Part shown: positions 1 through 5,953 of the stretch, in pieces | How the letters are laid out: every line of letters begins with the position of its first letter | Numbering within the stretch: position 1 is the first letter of the stretch | Source of the DNA: a virus | DNA: 21,418 nucleotides | Strand: one strand, 5' to 3' | Virus record (IMG/VR): IMGVR_UViG_3300040816_000877 | Location: 1-21,418 of that record | The notes under the pieces: model-generated | Databases searched by the model: none | The model's input: only the letters and a program-made list of their open reading frames with translations | What the model was told of the DNA's origin: nothing | Program-made: the position numbers and the translations under genes

Positions 1-383
1 GCAGTCTCACTTCCTTCCCGCTGCTCGATGTTTCAAGTGCAAAGTTGTTTGTCCTCGCGTGGAGTTACTGCAGCAGCCTCACCACTTGGCCAGAAGGATT
101 CTTTGATTCATGGAACCCAACAAGTATATCAAGCGGAGTCTTTAACGCTTCATGGCAACAATGCAACAGCCTCACCTCTCAGAGCGTGGAGAATATCTTA
201 GTTTCCATCGACACAAGCGGCAAATTTGCCACGACCAGCGGCGCATCTGGTGGCACTGCGCTGGGGGATGCAGTCATCGACATTGATTACAACGGTGACC
301 CACTGTCAGCCGCAACAAACACAGCCATCTCATCACTCAAAACTAAGGGGTGGGGCATATCAATTAACGGAGTCTTACAATAA
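1..383 (+). CDS. Tail fibre/surface protein with short repeats, 3' part only
   Basis: The reading frame is open from the left edge (frame of base 3) to a TAA at 381-383, so the N-terminus lies outside the window. The visible protein carries degenerate Ser/Leu/Phe/Trp repeats of the type S-L-T-S-F-P-L-L-D-V-S-S followed by W-x-x-C-x-S-L-T, a solenoid-like pattern familiar from phage tail and bacterial surface proteins. The last 45 or so residues are a Gly/Ala/Thr-rich tail that ends in GWGISINGVLQ. An internal ATG/GTG start is possible, but the repeats continue upstream of it, so truncation is the better reading. A receptor-contacting or distal tail role is inferred from the repeat type and from the lysis genes just downstream. 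The exact function is not shown. Confidence 0.6.
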   Translation, partial: SLTSFPLLDVSSAKLFVLAWSYCSSLTTWPEGFFDSWNPTSISSGVFNASWQQCNSLTSQSVENILVSIDTSGKFATTSGASGGTALGDAVIDIDYNGDPLSAATNTAISSLKTKGWGISINGVLQ

Positions 384-384
384 C

Positions 385-738
385 ATGACCAACGACACCC
401 ACCGATTTTTTGAGATCTTTGACCGCAACGTCTACGACATGCTCTCGTCACACGTTGACGTCAGCCGTGGCTACCCTGACGGAGCTGGGACGGTAAAAGG
501 TTTGCCACACTGGGACGACCTTTTCGCCAACCCCGAGACCGGAACCTCAAAGCTCTACTGCCTTGACCGATGGAGGTTCACCGCTGACGACAACGCACTC
601 CTCCAGCCTGTCATCGACGATGGGGCAATCAACGAGATCGACCTTGATACCTACCTTGCAAAGCTGCACTGGGAGCCACCAGTTGAGAATGACCTTGAGA
701 TGGACGATGAAATGTATCAAGAAGGAATCCTTTACTAA
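385..738 (+). CDS. Hypothetical phage protein after the tail gene
   Basis: 117 residues, starting at the ATG one base after the tail-protein stop. A longer in-frame extension upstream would overlap the tail gene heavily and is rejected. The protein is acidic and rich in Asp, Trp and Tyr (for example KGLPHWDDLF, LDRWRFTADDN), with no signal peptide, membrane segment or motif that I recognise. Its place between the distal tail protein and the holin-like genes suggests a tail accessory or assembly protein, but nothing in the sequence itself proves that. Confidence 0.6.
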   Translation: MTNDTHRFFEIFDRNVYDMLSSHVDVSRGYPDGAGTVKGLPHWDDLFANPETGTSKLYCLDRWRFTADDNALLQPVIDDGAINEIDLDTYLAKLHWEPPVENDLEMDDEMYQEGILY

Positions 739-759
739 ACCATCTGACGAACTATAATA

Positions 760-939
760 ATGATCCACCACCTAACACATCCGATTTCTGGAATTATAGC
801 GTCTATCTTTGCATTTGTGTCAACGATTCCGCAAAATATTAACGTGGTCATCCAAATGATCTCAGCTTTTCTTGGATTGATTATCGCCGTGTTATCTGCT
901 ATCACAGCGATTGAGAACTTTCGTAACCGTAAAAAATGA
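760..939 (+). CDS. Small two-span membrane protein, holin-like
   Basis: 59 residues. Two hydrophobic stretches are visible: about residues 9-24 (ISGIIASIFAFVSTI) and about 29-50 (VVIQMISAFLGLIIAVL), followed by a short basic tail NFRNRKK. Small size, two spans, a charged C-terminus and a position four genes upstream of an amidase fit a class II holin, which would let the endolysin reach the cell wall. The stop overlaps the next start (ATGA at 936-939). No holin family could be assigned from sequence alone, so the role rests on topology and context. Confidence 0.6.
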   Translation: MIHHLTHPISGIIASIFAFVSTIPQNINVVIQMISAFLGLIIAVLSAITAIENFRNRKK

Positions 940-1115
940 TTAACTACATCCTAGAAAACAAAGAGGAACTTTTTGGAGTTCTCACCGCCATCATCGCAGC
1001 TGCTTCTGCAATTGCAGCACTGACGCCAACGCCGAAGGATGACACCTTTATCGGCAAGTTGTATAAGGTTATCGACTGGCTCGCCCTCAACGTGTTTAAG
1101 GCTAAGGACAAGTGA
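936..1115 (+). CDS. Small one-span membrane protein in lysis cassette
   Basis: 59 residues, coupled to the preceding gene by ATGA. A single hydrophobic segment (about residues 12-31, ELFGVLTAIIAAASAIAAL) is followed by TPTPKDD and an amphipathic tail (IGKLYKVIDWLALNVFKAKDK). Proteins of this shape are common next to phage lysis genes. It could be a second holin, an antiholin partner of the gene at 760-939, or an accessory lysis protein. The stop overlaps the next start (GTGA). Confidence 0.6.
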   Translation: MINYILENKEELFGVLTAIIAAASAIAALTPTPKDDTFIGKLYKVIDWLALNVFKAKDK

Positions 1116-1327
1116 TCAAGCTCCTGACAGGCGTTCTCAGAGCCTTTGTCGCACATCTTGAGTGGAAGCGCAGAAATTACATATATGAACTGGAAGACAA
1201 ACTTGACGACCTCGCTGCTGACGGCTCTCCTGCTGCCAAGCTGCGTATGGAGAGATTGGGCTTACGAATACGATTTGAACGCGAGCGCATTACACGACCC
1301 GCCAACAGTGACGCTGAAAAAGGGTGA
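1112..1327 (+). CDS. Basic helical protein, possible inner-membrane spanin partner
   Basis: 71 residues from a GTG start that overlaps the preceding TGA. The N-terminus is mildly hydrophobic (IKLLTGVLRAFVAHL) and the rest is highly charged and predicted helical (EWKRRNYIYELEDKL, LRMERLGLRIRFERERI). It overlaps the lipoprotein gene at 1185-1421 in a +1-shifted frame. That arrangement recalls Rz/Rz1, in which an inner-membrane coiled-coil protein hosts the reading frame of an outer-membrane lipoprotein. The weak membrane anchor is the main argument against an i-spanin call. It may instead be an unrelated small helical protein of the lysis operon. Confidence 0.5.
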   Translation: MIKLLTGVLRAFVAHLEWKRRNYIYELEDKLDDLAADGSPAAKLRMERLGLRIRFERERITRPANSDAEKG

Positions 1328-1421
1328 GTCTTACCAATTTGAAGAGGGTGTGCTAGCCGGCAGAGGCCAGAAGTTTCATAGTGATTACAGTTACCGGAGA
1401 GCAATCATCATAGGCAAATGA
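1185..1421 (+). CDS. Small lipoprotein overlapping the preceding gene; candidate o-spanin
   Basis: 78 residues if started at ATG 1185; longer upstream starts exist in frame. From this start the protein has a textbook lipoprotein signal: a short polar/basic N-terminus (MNWK), a hydrophobic core (SLLTALLL) and a lipobox LPSC, with Cys20 as the lipidation site. The mature part is about 59 residues and includes DPPTVTLKKGESYQF and a C-terminal YSYRRAIIIGK. It begins inside the upstream helical gene in a +1 frame and ends with an ATGA overlap to the endolysin. Overlap, size, lipobox and lysis context all fit an outer-membrane spanin (Rz1-like). The mature part is not as proline-rich as lambda Rz1, so the role stays tentative. 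Confidence 0.55.
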   Translation: MNWKTNLTTSLLTALLLPSCVWRDWAYEYDLNASALHDPPTVTLKKGESYQFEEGVLAGRGQKFHSDYSYRRAIIIGK

Positions 1422-2044
1422 ACACATTTTTAGAAAGGATGCGCGGGTGGTTTATGAGTTTTAAAAAGAGAGTAGAGAAAAATCCTGCCATCGGCAAGGT
1501 TGCCATCTGTGTCGGCCACAGTCGTCTCAATGATGCTGGTGCTAGAAGTGTGTGCGGAGTCAGTGAGTGGGAATACAACAATGCCGTGGCGACCTATCTG
1601 CACGAGCATTTAAAAGAGCTGGGAATCGCCTCACAGATCATCAACGACTATCCGTTTAAAAGTTACAGCAAGGCAGTCCAATGGGTTGCAGAGAGGACTT
1701 GGGGTTTTGATGTCGCAATTGAATTGCACTTTAACAGTTACTCAAGTTCGTCGGCAAAAGGCTTTGAGTATCTCTACTATCACCGGAGCGCAAAAGGTGA
1801 AAGGCTGGCCAAAGCATTCACCGAGCAACACACGCAGGAGGTGCCAGGACAGAACAACCGTGGTTCTAAGGCAGTCAAGTATGGTGACCGAGGCTACAAG
1901 TTCTTAGCTAAAACCAAGCCGCCAGCATTAATCTGCGAGCCGTTTTTTGGCAGCAACCCGCAGGAATGGGTGCTGTTCGATGGCAACCAAGAGACTCTTG
2001 CTCAGATTTATGCAAGAGCATTGCAGAAATATTTTGCATCCTGA
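1418..2044 (+). CDS. N-acetylmuramoyl-L-alanine amidase endolysin (Amidase_3 type)
   Basis: 208 residues. It cleaves the bond between N-acetylmuramic acid and the L-alanine of the peptide stem. The Amidase_3 zinc site is visible: His34 in CVGHS, Glu50 or Glu52 in SEWEYN and His104 in ELHFNS. Glu174 in ICEPFF fits the catalytic glutamate. The fold runs from about residue 26 to the end, so the enzyme is a single catalytic domain without a separate wall-binding domain, as is usual for Gram-negative phages. No signal peptide is evident, so release should depend on the holin-like genes upstream. The ATG at 1418 overlaps the lipoprotein stop; ATGs at 1439 and 1454 are alternatives. A small hairpin (GCATC/GATGC, 2036-2047) spans the stop codon. 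Confidence 0.9.
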   Translation: MNTFLERMRGWFMSFKKRVEKNPAIGKVAICVGHSRLNDAGARSVCGVSEWEYNNAVATYLHEHLKELGIASQIINDYPFKSYSKAVQWVAERTWGFDVAIELHFNSYSSSSAKGFEYLYYHRSAKGERLAKAFTEQHTQEVPGQNNRGSKAVKYGDRGYKFLAKTKPPALICEPFFGSNPQEWVLFDGNQETLAQIYARALQKYFAS

Positions 2045-2071
2045 TGCGTGCTTTGTGAGTGACTCGACAAA

Positions 2072-2302
2072 TCACCTGTGCTGCTTTTCAACTCGGAGAT
2101 TCTTTGCCCATTCTCTCGCTATTTCTGCGGCCCCGAGAAGTTCTCCAGACCTGGCGAGCGCATAATGACAATGATCCTCGCCATGCCTCTCTAGTTGCGC
2201 TCCGACTTTCCGCATTGCATGAGCTAGATCGTCAAGCTGATCTGCGATTCGTCTTGCGGAACAAGACACATTATCCAATTTCTTTCGTTTAGATTCACTC
2301 AT
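2072..2302 (-). CDS. Hypothetical small helical protein on the opposite strand
   Basis: 76 residues, read leftward and convergent with the endolysin. No + strand gene occupies this stretch. The composition looks like a real soluble helical protein (RRIADQLDDLAHAMRKVGAQL, EIAREWAKNL) with a His/Cys patch GEDHCHY. No family recognised. It is divergent from the early operon that begins at 2524, with the palindrome at 2312-2355 between them. That is the layout expected of a phage regulatory switch, so a regulator is possible, but no helix-turn-helix is evident. It could also be a spurious open frame. Confidence 0.45.
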   Translation of the reverse strand: MSESKRKKLDNVSCSARRIADQLDDLAHAMRKVGAQLERHGEDHCHYALARSGELLGAAEIAREWAKNLRVEKQHR

Positions 2303-2523
2303 GGTTTTGTTTTGCGTTGTGTCTCACTTTTGGCGTTTTGTGAGACGCAAAGCAAACCCTAATTACGCAAAGGTTAGGATTCCTTAAACATTTTTCTTGA
2401 GGCTGGAACCCTTGTAAAACCTTGGAAAGTTTAAAAACTTAAAGAAAAGCGTTGTCACTTTTCGAGTTTTGGTTAGGTTGAGTCCGTCGAAGGGACCGAA
2501 CCCAAGACAAACAAAACGAAAAC
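2303..2523. promoter_or_regulatory. Divergent intergenic control region before the early operon
   Basis: 221 bp without a gene between a leftward gene and the first gene of the rightward early operon. It contains the long imperfect palindrome at 2312-2355, a second short palindrome (AAGTTT-AA-AAACTT, 2427-2440) and two related stretches starting GCGTTGT near 2314 and 2449. It should hold the early promoter(s), but I could not pick a convincing -35/-10 pair by eye. Confidence 0.5.
2312..2355. repeat. Imperfect inverted repeat, 16-bp arms; candidate operator
   Basis: Left arm TTGCGTTGTGTCTCAC (2312-2327), 12-base spacer, right arm GTGAGACGCAAAGCAA (2340-2355). The arms match as inverted repeats at 14 of 16 positions, with a perfect inner 7-bp core GTCTCAC/GTGAGAC. 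There is no U-tract after it, which argues against an intrinsic terminator and for a protein-binding site or an RNA hairpin in the leader of the minus-strand gene. Confidence 0.55.
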
Positions 2524-2715
2524 ATGACTACCTCAGAAAAACAAATCGCAAAACTTGAAACCATCCTTTTCCTCGTTGAGCATGATCGCGGAGACAGAGA
2601 GTTCCGCGAGCTGGATATTCTTGGCCTTGGACCAGCCGACAAAAACGGACGGATAATTTTCCTGCAAGATCAGATCATTAACCAGCTTAAAAACCAGCTT
2701 AAATCATCAAAGTAA
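2524..2715 (+). CDS. Hypothetical protein, first gene of the early operon
   Basis: 63 residues, mostly helical and charged (EKQIAKLETILFLVEHDRGD, QDQIINQLKNQLKSSK). No motif recognised. The leader just upstream is A-rich (acaaaacgaaaac) rather than carrying a clear Shine-Dalgarno sequence. It is followed 7 bases later by the RHH-like gene, so the two are probably co-transcribed. Confidence 0.55.
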   Translation: MTTSEKQIAKLETILFLVEHDRGDREFRELDILGLGPADKNGRIIFLQDQIINQLKNQLKSSK

Positions 2716-2722
2716 TCGACCC

Positions 2723-2998
2723 ATGAAAATGCTACAAGTCGAAGACGAAGACCACAAAGAGGTTAAGTATCTTGCCGCAAAACACTGCGTAACAATTCCA
2801 AATATGGTGAAGTATTTGCTTAATTTAAGCACAGATGAAATTCTTGATATACTGCACGAGATCAAAAACGATCTTCAAAAGGTTTCCTCAGAAACTCACA
2901 GCGTCAACGTCATGGAGGGACTTGAGCAACCTTTGCTCTCACTTGATGCCCTGATTGCTGAAATCGAACGCCCAACCAACAGGAGGGCAACGAAATGA
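2723..2998 (+). CDS. Ribbon-helix-helix-like DNA-binding protein
   Basis: 91 residues. The N-terminal 40 residues fit an RHH/Arc fold: a strand (MKMLQVEDE), helix A (HKEVKYLAAKHC) and a turn into helix B (IPNMVKYLLN), with the K-x-L-A-A-K pattern seen in antitoxin and repressor RHH proteins. The C-terminal half is an acidic helical tail. As the second gene of the early operon beside a palindrome-rich leader it could be an autoregulator. This is inference; no cognate toxin gene is visible. It ends with an ATGA overlap to the next gene. Confidence 0.55.
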   Translation: MKMLQVEDEDHKEVKYLAAKHCVTIPNMVKYLLNLSTDEILDILHEIKNDLQKVSSETHSVNVMEGLEQPLLSLDALIAEIERPTNRRATK

Positions 2999-3168
2999 GT
3001 CCTAAATGGGAAGCCGTCCTACTTGGCGGCATTGACTGCGGCAAAGTCATCTCAATCGGCGTCCGGGCTATCATGCTCAAGGACGGTAGCGTCTACGAAA
3101 TGACAGACGAGGTGGATTCAAAAATGCGAGTCATTTACCGCCACTCATGGAAAGGAGTCTGCTCATGA
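2995..3168 (+). CDS. Small hypothetical protein
   Basis: 57 residues between ATGA overlaps at both ends, which is the main support for it being real. The sequence has a beta-rich look (WEAVLLGGIDCGKVISIGVRA, GSVYEMTDEVDSKMRVIYRH). No family recognised. A purine-rich stretch (aacaggagggcaacga) just before the start gives a good ribosome-binding site. Confidence 0.6.
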   Translation: MSPKWEAVLLGGIDCGKVISIGVRAIMLKDGSVYEMTDEVDSKMRVIYRHSWKGVCS

Positions 3169-3341
3169 GTGATAGCTTTGAAATTCGCATTGCTCGCATT
3201 TCCGAGCTAAGGAAGGTCAGCGATGAAGCCGCTTTGAAATACTGGATGAAGAACGGAAGCGGCATCAGCTTTGAAGCCTTTGTGAGAACTGGGAAGCTAT
3301 CCGACTACCTTGAACGTCAGGAGAGAAAGGAGGAGCCATGA
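3165..3341 (+). CDS. Small hypothetical protein
   Basis: 58 residues, started at ATG 3165 because it forms an ATGA overlap and sits just after AAAGGAG; the in-frame ATG at 3147 lies before that ribosome-binding site. The protein is helical (SFEIRIARISELRKVSDEAALKY) and ends QERKEEP. The stop overlaps the next start. No function recognised. Confidence 0.6.
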   Translation: MSDSFEIRIARISELRKVSDEAALKYWMKNGSGISFEAFVRTGKLSDYLERQERKEEP

Positions 3342-3586
3342 TCTGGCTAGGGCTCGGAATGGCAATCATGGCCGTTGTCACCTGGGTATTTGCCCAGTCT
3401 GAAATTGTGCGCCAAGGAAGGATTGACCTGATGGCAAACAAATTTGCAGCAAACCACGTACTTGATAACCTTGAGATCAAGCGGTCACTTCTCGCCGGAG
3501 AATTCGACCTTGATTCTTGGGAGAGAGTGGAGGTTTTGGAGGCGCTCAACAAGGCGTTGGAATGGCAGAAGAAACAAACGAAATAA
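3338..3586 (+). CDS. Small single-span membrane protein
   Basis: 82 residues. An N-terminal hydrophobic segment (IWLGLGMAIMAVVTWVFA) with almost no positive charge before it is followed by a charged helical domain (EIVRQGRIDLMANKFAANHV, SWERVEVLEALNKALEWQ). It would be anchored in the inner membrane with the helical part on one side. Preceded by AAAGGAGGAG, a strong ribosome-binding site, and coupled to the upstream gene by ATGA. Small early membrane proteins of phages often act in superinfection exclusion, but nothing here proves that. Confidence 0.6.
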   Translation: MIWLGLGMAIMAVVTWVFAQSEIVRQGRIDLMANKFAANHVLDNLEIKRSLLAGEFDLDSWERVEVLEALNKALEWQKKQTK

Positions 3587-3593
3587 CAAAACA

Positions 3594-3842
3594 ATGAACG
3601 AAGAAATGAACGAACTGGTTTTGCGTAACCAAAAATACGCGATCCTCGCCCATCTTTGGGGAGGACACAGGCTGACATCAATGGATGCGCTCCGATTGTT
3701 CGGGACGTCCCGGCTGGCAGCAAGAGTCCTTGAACTCAAAACAGAGGGCCAAGACATCCGAAAGAAGATGGTTTCCAAAAACGGAAAGCGCTTCGCAGAA
3801 TACTGGCTTGAAGGGAGCCAGTCGAGAAAGCCATCGAACTAA
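3594..3842 (+). CDS. Helix-turn-helix protein of the phage HTH type
   Basis: 82 residues from the ATG at 3594. The core N-Q-K-Y-A-I-L-A-H-L-W-x-G-H-x-L-T-S-M-D-A-L-R-L-F-G, followed by a second element S-R-L-A-A-R-V-L-E-L-K-T-E-G and a basic beta-wing (KKMVSKNGKRFAEYWL), matches the small phage winged-HTH family (PF14090-like) found in many early operons. A DNA-binding regulatory role is expected; the target is unknown. Longer in-frame starts upstream overlap the membrane-protein gene and are rejected. Confidence 0.7.
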   Translation: MNEEMNELVLRNQKYAILAHLWGGHRLTSMDALRLFGTSRLAARVLELKTEGQDIRKKMVSKNGKRFAEYWLEGSQSRKPSN

Positions 3843-3859
3843 TCCCAAATTAAAAAATT

Positions 3860-4276
3860 ATGAGCAAACCAATACCAACAGGAGAACTTGTCAGCGGCGA
3901 TGTCACGGCATCGCTAGACATGAGATTCCTCAACGCCCTTGTGCTTCAAGGAGCGTTGGAGAAGGCAGGAAAGGATCACATCACGGTGACTATTGACCGG
4001 ATCGAACACCTTGACGTGCTGGAATACGACAACGGAGTGAAGGACTCAAACGCTAACCTACTCTATTTCGTCAAGAGCGAGCGACCGTTGAAGCTGAACG
4101 CTACCAACACCAAGGCCATAGTTAGGCTTCACGGAACGATCGGCGCAAACTGGCACGGCAAGAAAATCTGTCTCGGTTTGAAATCCGAATACCGGCCCGA
4201 CCTTCGCGGCCAAGGTCCATGCGTTCGCGTCCTTAACATTGCCCCTGAAACTGGAAAGGCACCACTAGCATGGTAA
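3860..4276 (+). CDS. Conserved-looking phage protein paired with the RecE-like exonuclease
   Basis: 138 residues, starting MSKPIPTGELVSGDVTASLD. Alternating hydrophobic segments (HITVTIDRIEHLDVLEY, KAIVRLHGTIGANW, GPCVRVLNIAPE) suggest a beta-rich fold. It overlaps the exonuclease gene by 7 bases, so the two are translationally coupled. In phage recombination modules an exonuclease is usually accompanied by an annealing or ssDNA-binding protein. This protein has the right neighbour but no motif of the known Bet/RecT/Erf families, so the role is open. Confidence 0.6.
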   Translation: MSKPIPTGELVSGDVTASLDMRFLNALVLQGALEKAGKDHITVTIDRIEHLDVLEYDNGVKDSNANLLYFVKSERPLKLNATNTKAIVRLHGTIGANWHGKKICLGLKSEYRPDLRGQGPCVRVLNIAPETGKAPLAW

Positions 4277-5214
4277 CTAAAGGAATTTACCCTGGAATGG
4301 GGATGGATGAATACCACGGGTGGAAGCTGGAGAAATCCAAACTCATCGAAGGCCCAATCTCATGCTCGATGCTCAAGTCATTTGCGCCCAATCCTTACGC
4401 ATGGCTCAAAAGCCCCGAGTTTAAACCAACGAAGGCAATGGAGACAGGATCGCTCTTTGATGCGGCTGTAACGGACCCTGACACGCTGGGAGACCTTCTC
4501 CCTATGCCGAAGTCTGAACCGTTCGCAGAGCTTCCCTTTGCGGATCTAAGAACAAAGGCGGCGAAGGAGTGGAAAGCCGAGAAGGAGAAGGAAGGCGTTC
4601 GCGTTCTTACTCCCTCCCAGTCTGCCAAGGAGCGTGAAGCGATTGCTGCCGAGAGGGAGGCTTACGAAGAACGCTTGAACCACCTTAGCAACGCAGCCAA
4701 GCAGGTTCGGCTTCACGATGTCGCTGGCCCAATCATGGAAGGCGCAGAGTTCCAAGTCGGAGTCGTTGGAGAGATCGGGGGAATACCGGCTAAATGTCTG
4801 CTGGATATTCTCCCTAGCGAAGATGGCGACTATCCAGAGACCATTTTCGACTACAAGACGATCAGCACCGGGCTCGATGACGATTCGATTCGTAACGCGA
4901 TTGGCAAATATCGCTACCACTGGCAAGCTGCATACTACCGGACCTTGTTCAGTAAAGTATCTGAAGACAGGCTATGCTCAGACTTTGGCTTTATCTTCCA
5001 AGACACCAAGACATTGGAAGTTCGCGTTGTAATGCTCGACGATGACGCCTTAGCCCTTGGAACAAGAGCAGTAGGGGAAGCACTCAAGGATTACGCCAAA
5101 TGCGCTCACAGGGGCATTAGGAGCAAATACCGTAAGAGCATCTCCACTCTCGACTTAATGCCATATCACGCCATGAGCGAAGACGAACGACTAACCAAGG
5201 AGGAGACAGAATGA
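4270..5214 (+). CDS. RecE/exonuclease VIII-like PD-(D/E)XK nuclease (DUF3799 type)
   Basis: 314 residues. The start motif (YPGMGMDEYH), the I/S-C-S-M-L-K-S-F-A-x-x-P segment near residue 31 and the core AEFQVGVVGEIGGIPAKCLL fit the DUF3799 exonuclease family. Active-site candidates are Glu160 or Glu168, Asp179 (LLDIL) and Asp194/Lys196 (FDYKT), with the downstream Q-A-A-Y-Y helix at 219-223. The family degrades duplex DNA 5'-3' to give single strands for annealing. The usual Gly-x-x-x-His of this family appears as GSLFDA (60-65), with Asp where His is expected. Residues 90-145 are a charged helical insert. The gene ends with a strong AAGGAGGAG site for the following gene. Confidence 0.8.
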   Translation: MVTKGIYPGMGMDEYHGWKLEKSKLIEGPISCSMLKSFAPNPYAWLKSPEFKPTKAMETGSLFDAAVTDPDTLGDLLPMPKSEPFAELPFADLRTKAAKEWKAEKEKEGVRVLTPSQSAKEREAIAAEREAYEERLNHLSNAAKQVRLHDVAGPIMEGAEFQVGVVGEIGGIPAKCLLDILPSEDGDYPETIFDYKTISTGLDDDSIRNAIGKYRYHWQAAYYRTLFSKVSEDRLCSDFGFIFQDTKTLEVRVVMLDDDALALGTRAVGEALKDYAKCAHRGIRSKYRKSISTLDLMPYHAMSEDERLTKEETE

Positions 5215-5540
5215 ACGCAAACAGAGAACGAACAATCACCCTTTGCCGGGCATCAATTATGGGGGTGACGACACTCCGGCAATGGATCATCGTTTGCGCT
5301 ATTTACGACAACGAAGGGATCACCACAGGAGGTCTCACTAAAGTGATTAGGCTTACAAATAGCGATGAGAATGCTAAGCCATCAAACGGGATCGTTCACA
5401 GCGCATGCAGCCGATTGGAAGAGGCCGGATTCATCAGGATCGAGAGGGTCCAGGTTGCCGGTAAAAGTGGCAAGCCTAGAAGATTCCACTACCTCACGAG
5501 CGAAGGTGAAGAGCTAGCTAGACTGGGGGTTTCGTTATGA
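5211..5540 (+). CDS. Winged-helix (MarR-like) DNA-binding protein
   Basis: 109 residues. It has the layout of a winged helix: a helix (TTLRQWIIVCAIYDNEG), a helix entering the DNA (TTGGLTKVIRL), a recognition helix (GIVHSACSRLEEAGFIRIERV) and a beta wing (GKPRRFHYLTSEGEELARLG). The final L-T-S-E-G-E-x-L segment is typical of PadR/MarR-like proteins. It is probably a phage transcription regulator inside the recombination operon. ATGA overlaps at both ends support the boundaries. An acidic loop (NSDENAKPSN) separates the helices. Confidence 0.65.
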   Translation: MNANRERTITLCRASIMGVTTLRQWIIVCAIYDNEGITTGGLTKVIRLTNSDENAKPSNGIVHSACSRLEEAGFIRIERVQVAGKSGKPRRFHYLTSEGEELARLGVSL

Positions 5541-5953
5541 GCAACTACCAAGAAACATTCCAGCTTCCGTTTGAGCTTACCAATGGCAACGATGGAAGGG
5601 GCTCCAAGTGGTTCTCTTCCGCCAAGATACGCAAGCAGATTGAAGCCAAACTGAGACAACTCAGGCTTACCCGCAGCCCGTTCCTTTTCCCTGTCACCGT
5701 TCACGTTGTGAGGGTGCTGGGCAAAGGGCAAAGGCTATGGGACACGTCATCTATTGGCAGGGGAAACTGGAAGGAGATCGAAGATGCCCTTGTCGCTTGC
5801 GGTTGGTTCTCCGATGACTCTCCCAAATTCATCACGATGACCACCTTTGACCAGGACGAGTGCCGGCGATCATCAGGCCCGTTCATCGAGGTTACCATCG
5901 AGCAGAGCGGGGAATCGTTCAAACCAGCCAAGGGAGGGGAGGAACTGATATGA
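5537..5953 (+). CDS. Divergent RusA-like Holliday-junction resolvase
   Basis: 138 residues. RusA enzymes resolve Holliday junctions with a dimer of small subunits and acidic metal ligands. The segment D69-T-S-S-I-G-R-G-N77-W-K79-E-I-E-D83-A-L-V-x-C-G-W-F-S-D93-D94-S matches the RusA pattern (an Asp, then N..K...DAL, then a DDS), and the beta strand PFLFPVTVHVVRVLG before it also fits. The spacing between the first Asp and the Asn is longer than in E. coli RusA. Its location after an exonuclease supports a recombination role. The C-terminus AKGGEELI is encoded by the 19-bp repeat that recurs at the end of the next gene. Confidence 0.6.
   Translation: MSNYQETFQLPFELTNGNDGRGSKWFSSAKIRKQIEAKLRQLRLTRSPFLFPVTVHVVRVLGKGQRLWDTSSIGRGNWKEIEDALVACGWFSDDSPKFITMTTFDQDECRRSSGPFIEVTIEQSGESFKPAKGGEELI
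5925..5943 (+). repeat. 19-bp perfect direct repeat, copy 1
   Basis: CAGCCAAGGGAGGGGAGGA, identical to 6764-6782. It encodes the last residues of the RusA-like protein and contains the ribosome-binding site of the PAPS-reductase-like gene, seven bases before ATGAG. The two copies frame a unit of exactly one gene (839 bp). Confidence 0.85.

Noticed and set aside
3265-3723. 152-residue minus-strand open frame
   Set aside because: It is antisense to three coupled early genes and has Ser/Leu/Arg-rich shadow composition without a motif.
4546-4926. 126-residue minus-strand open frame
   Set aside because: It lies wholly inside the exonuclease gene and shows no domain; a shadow.
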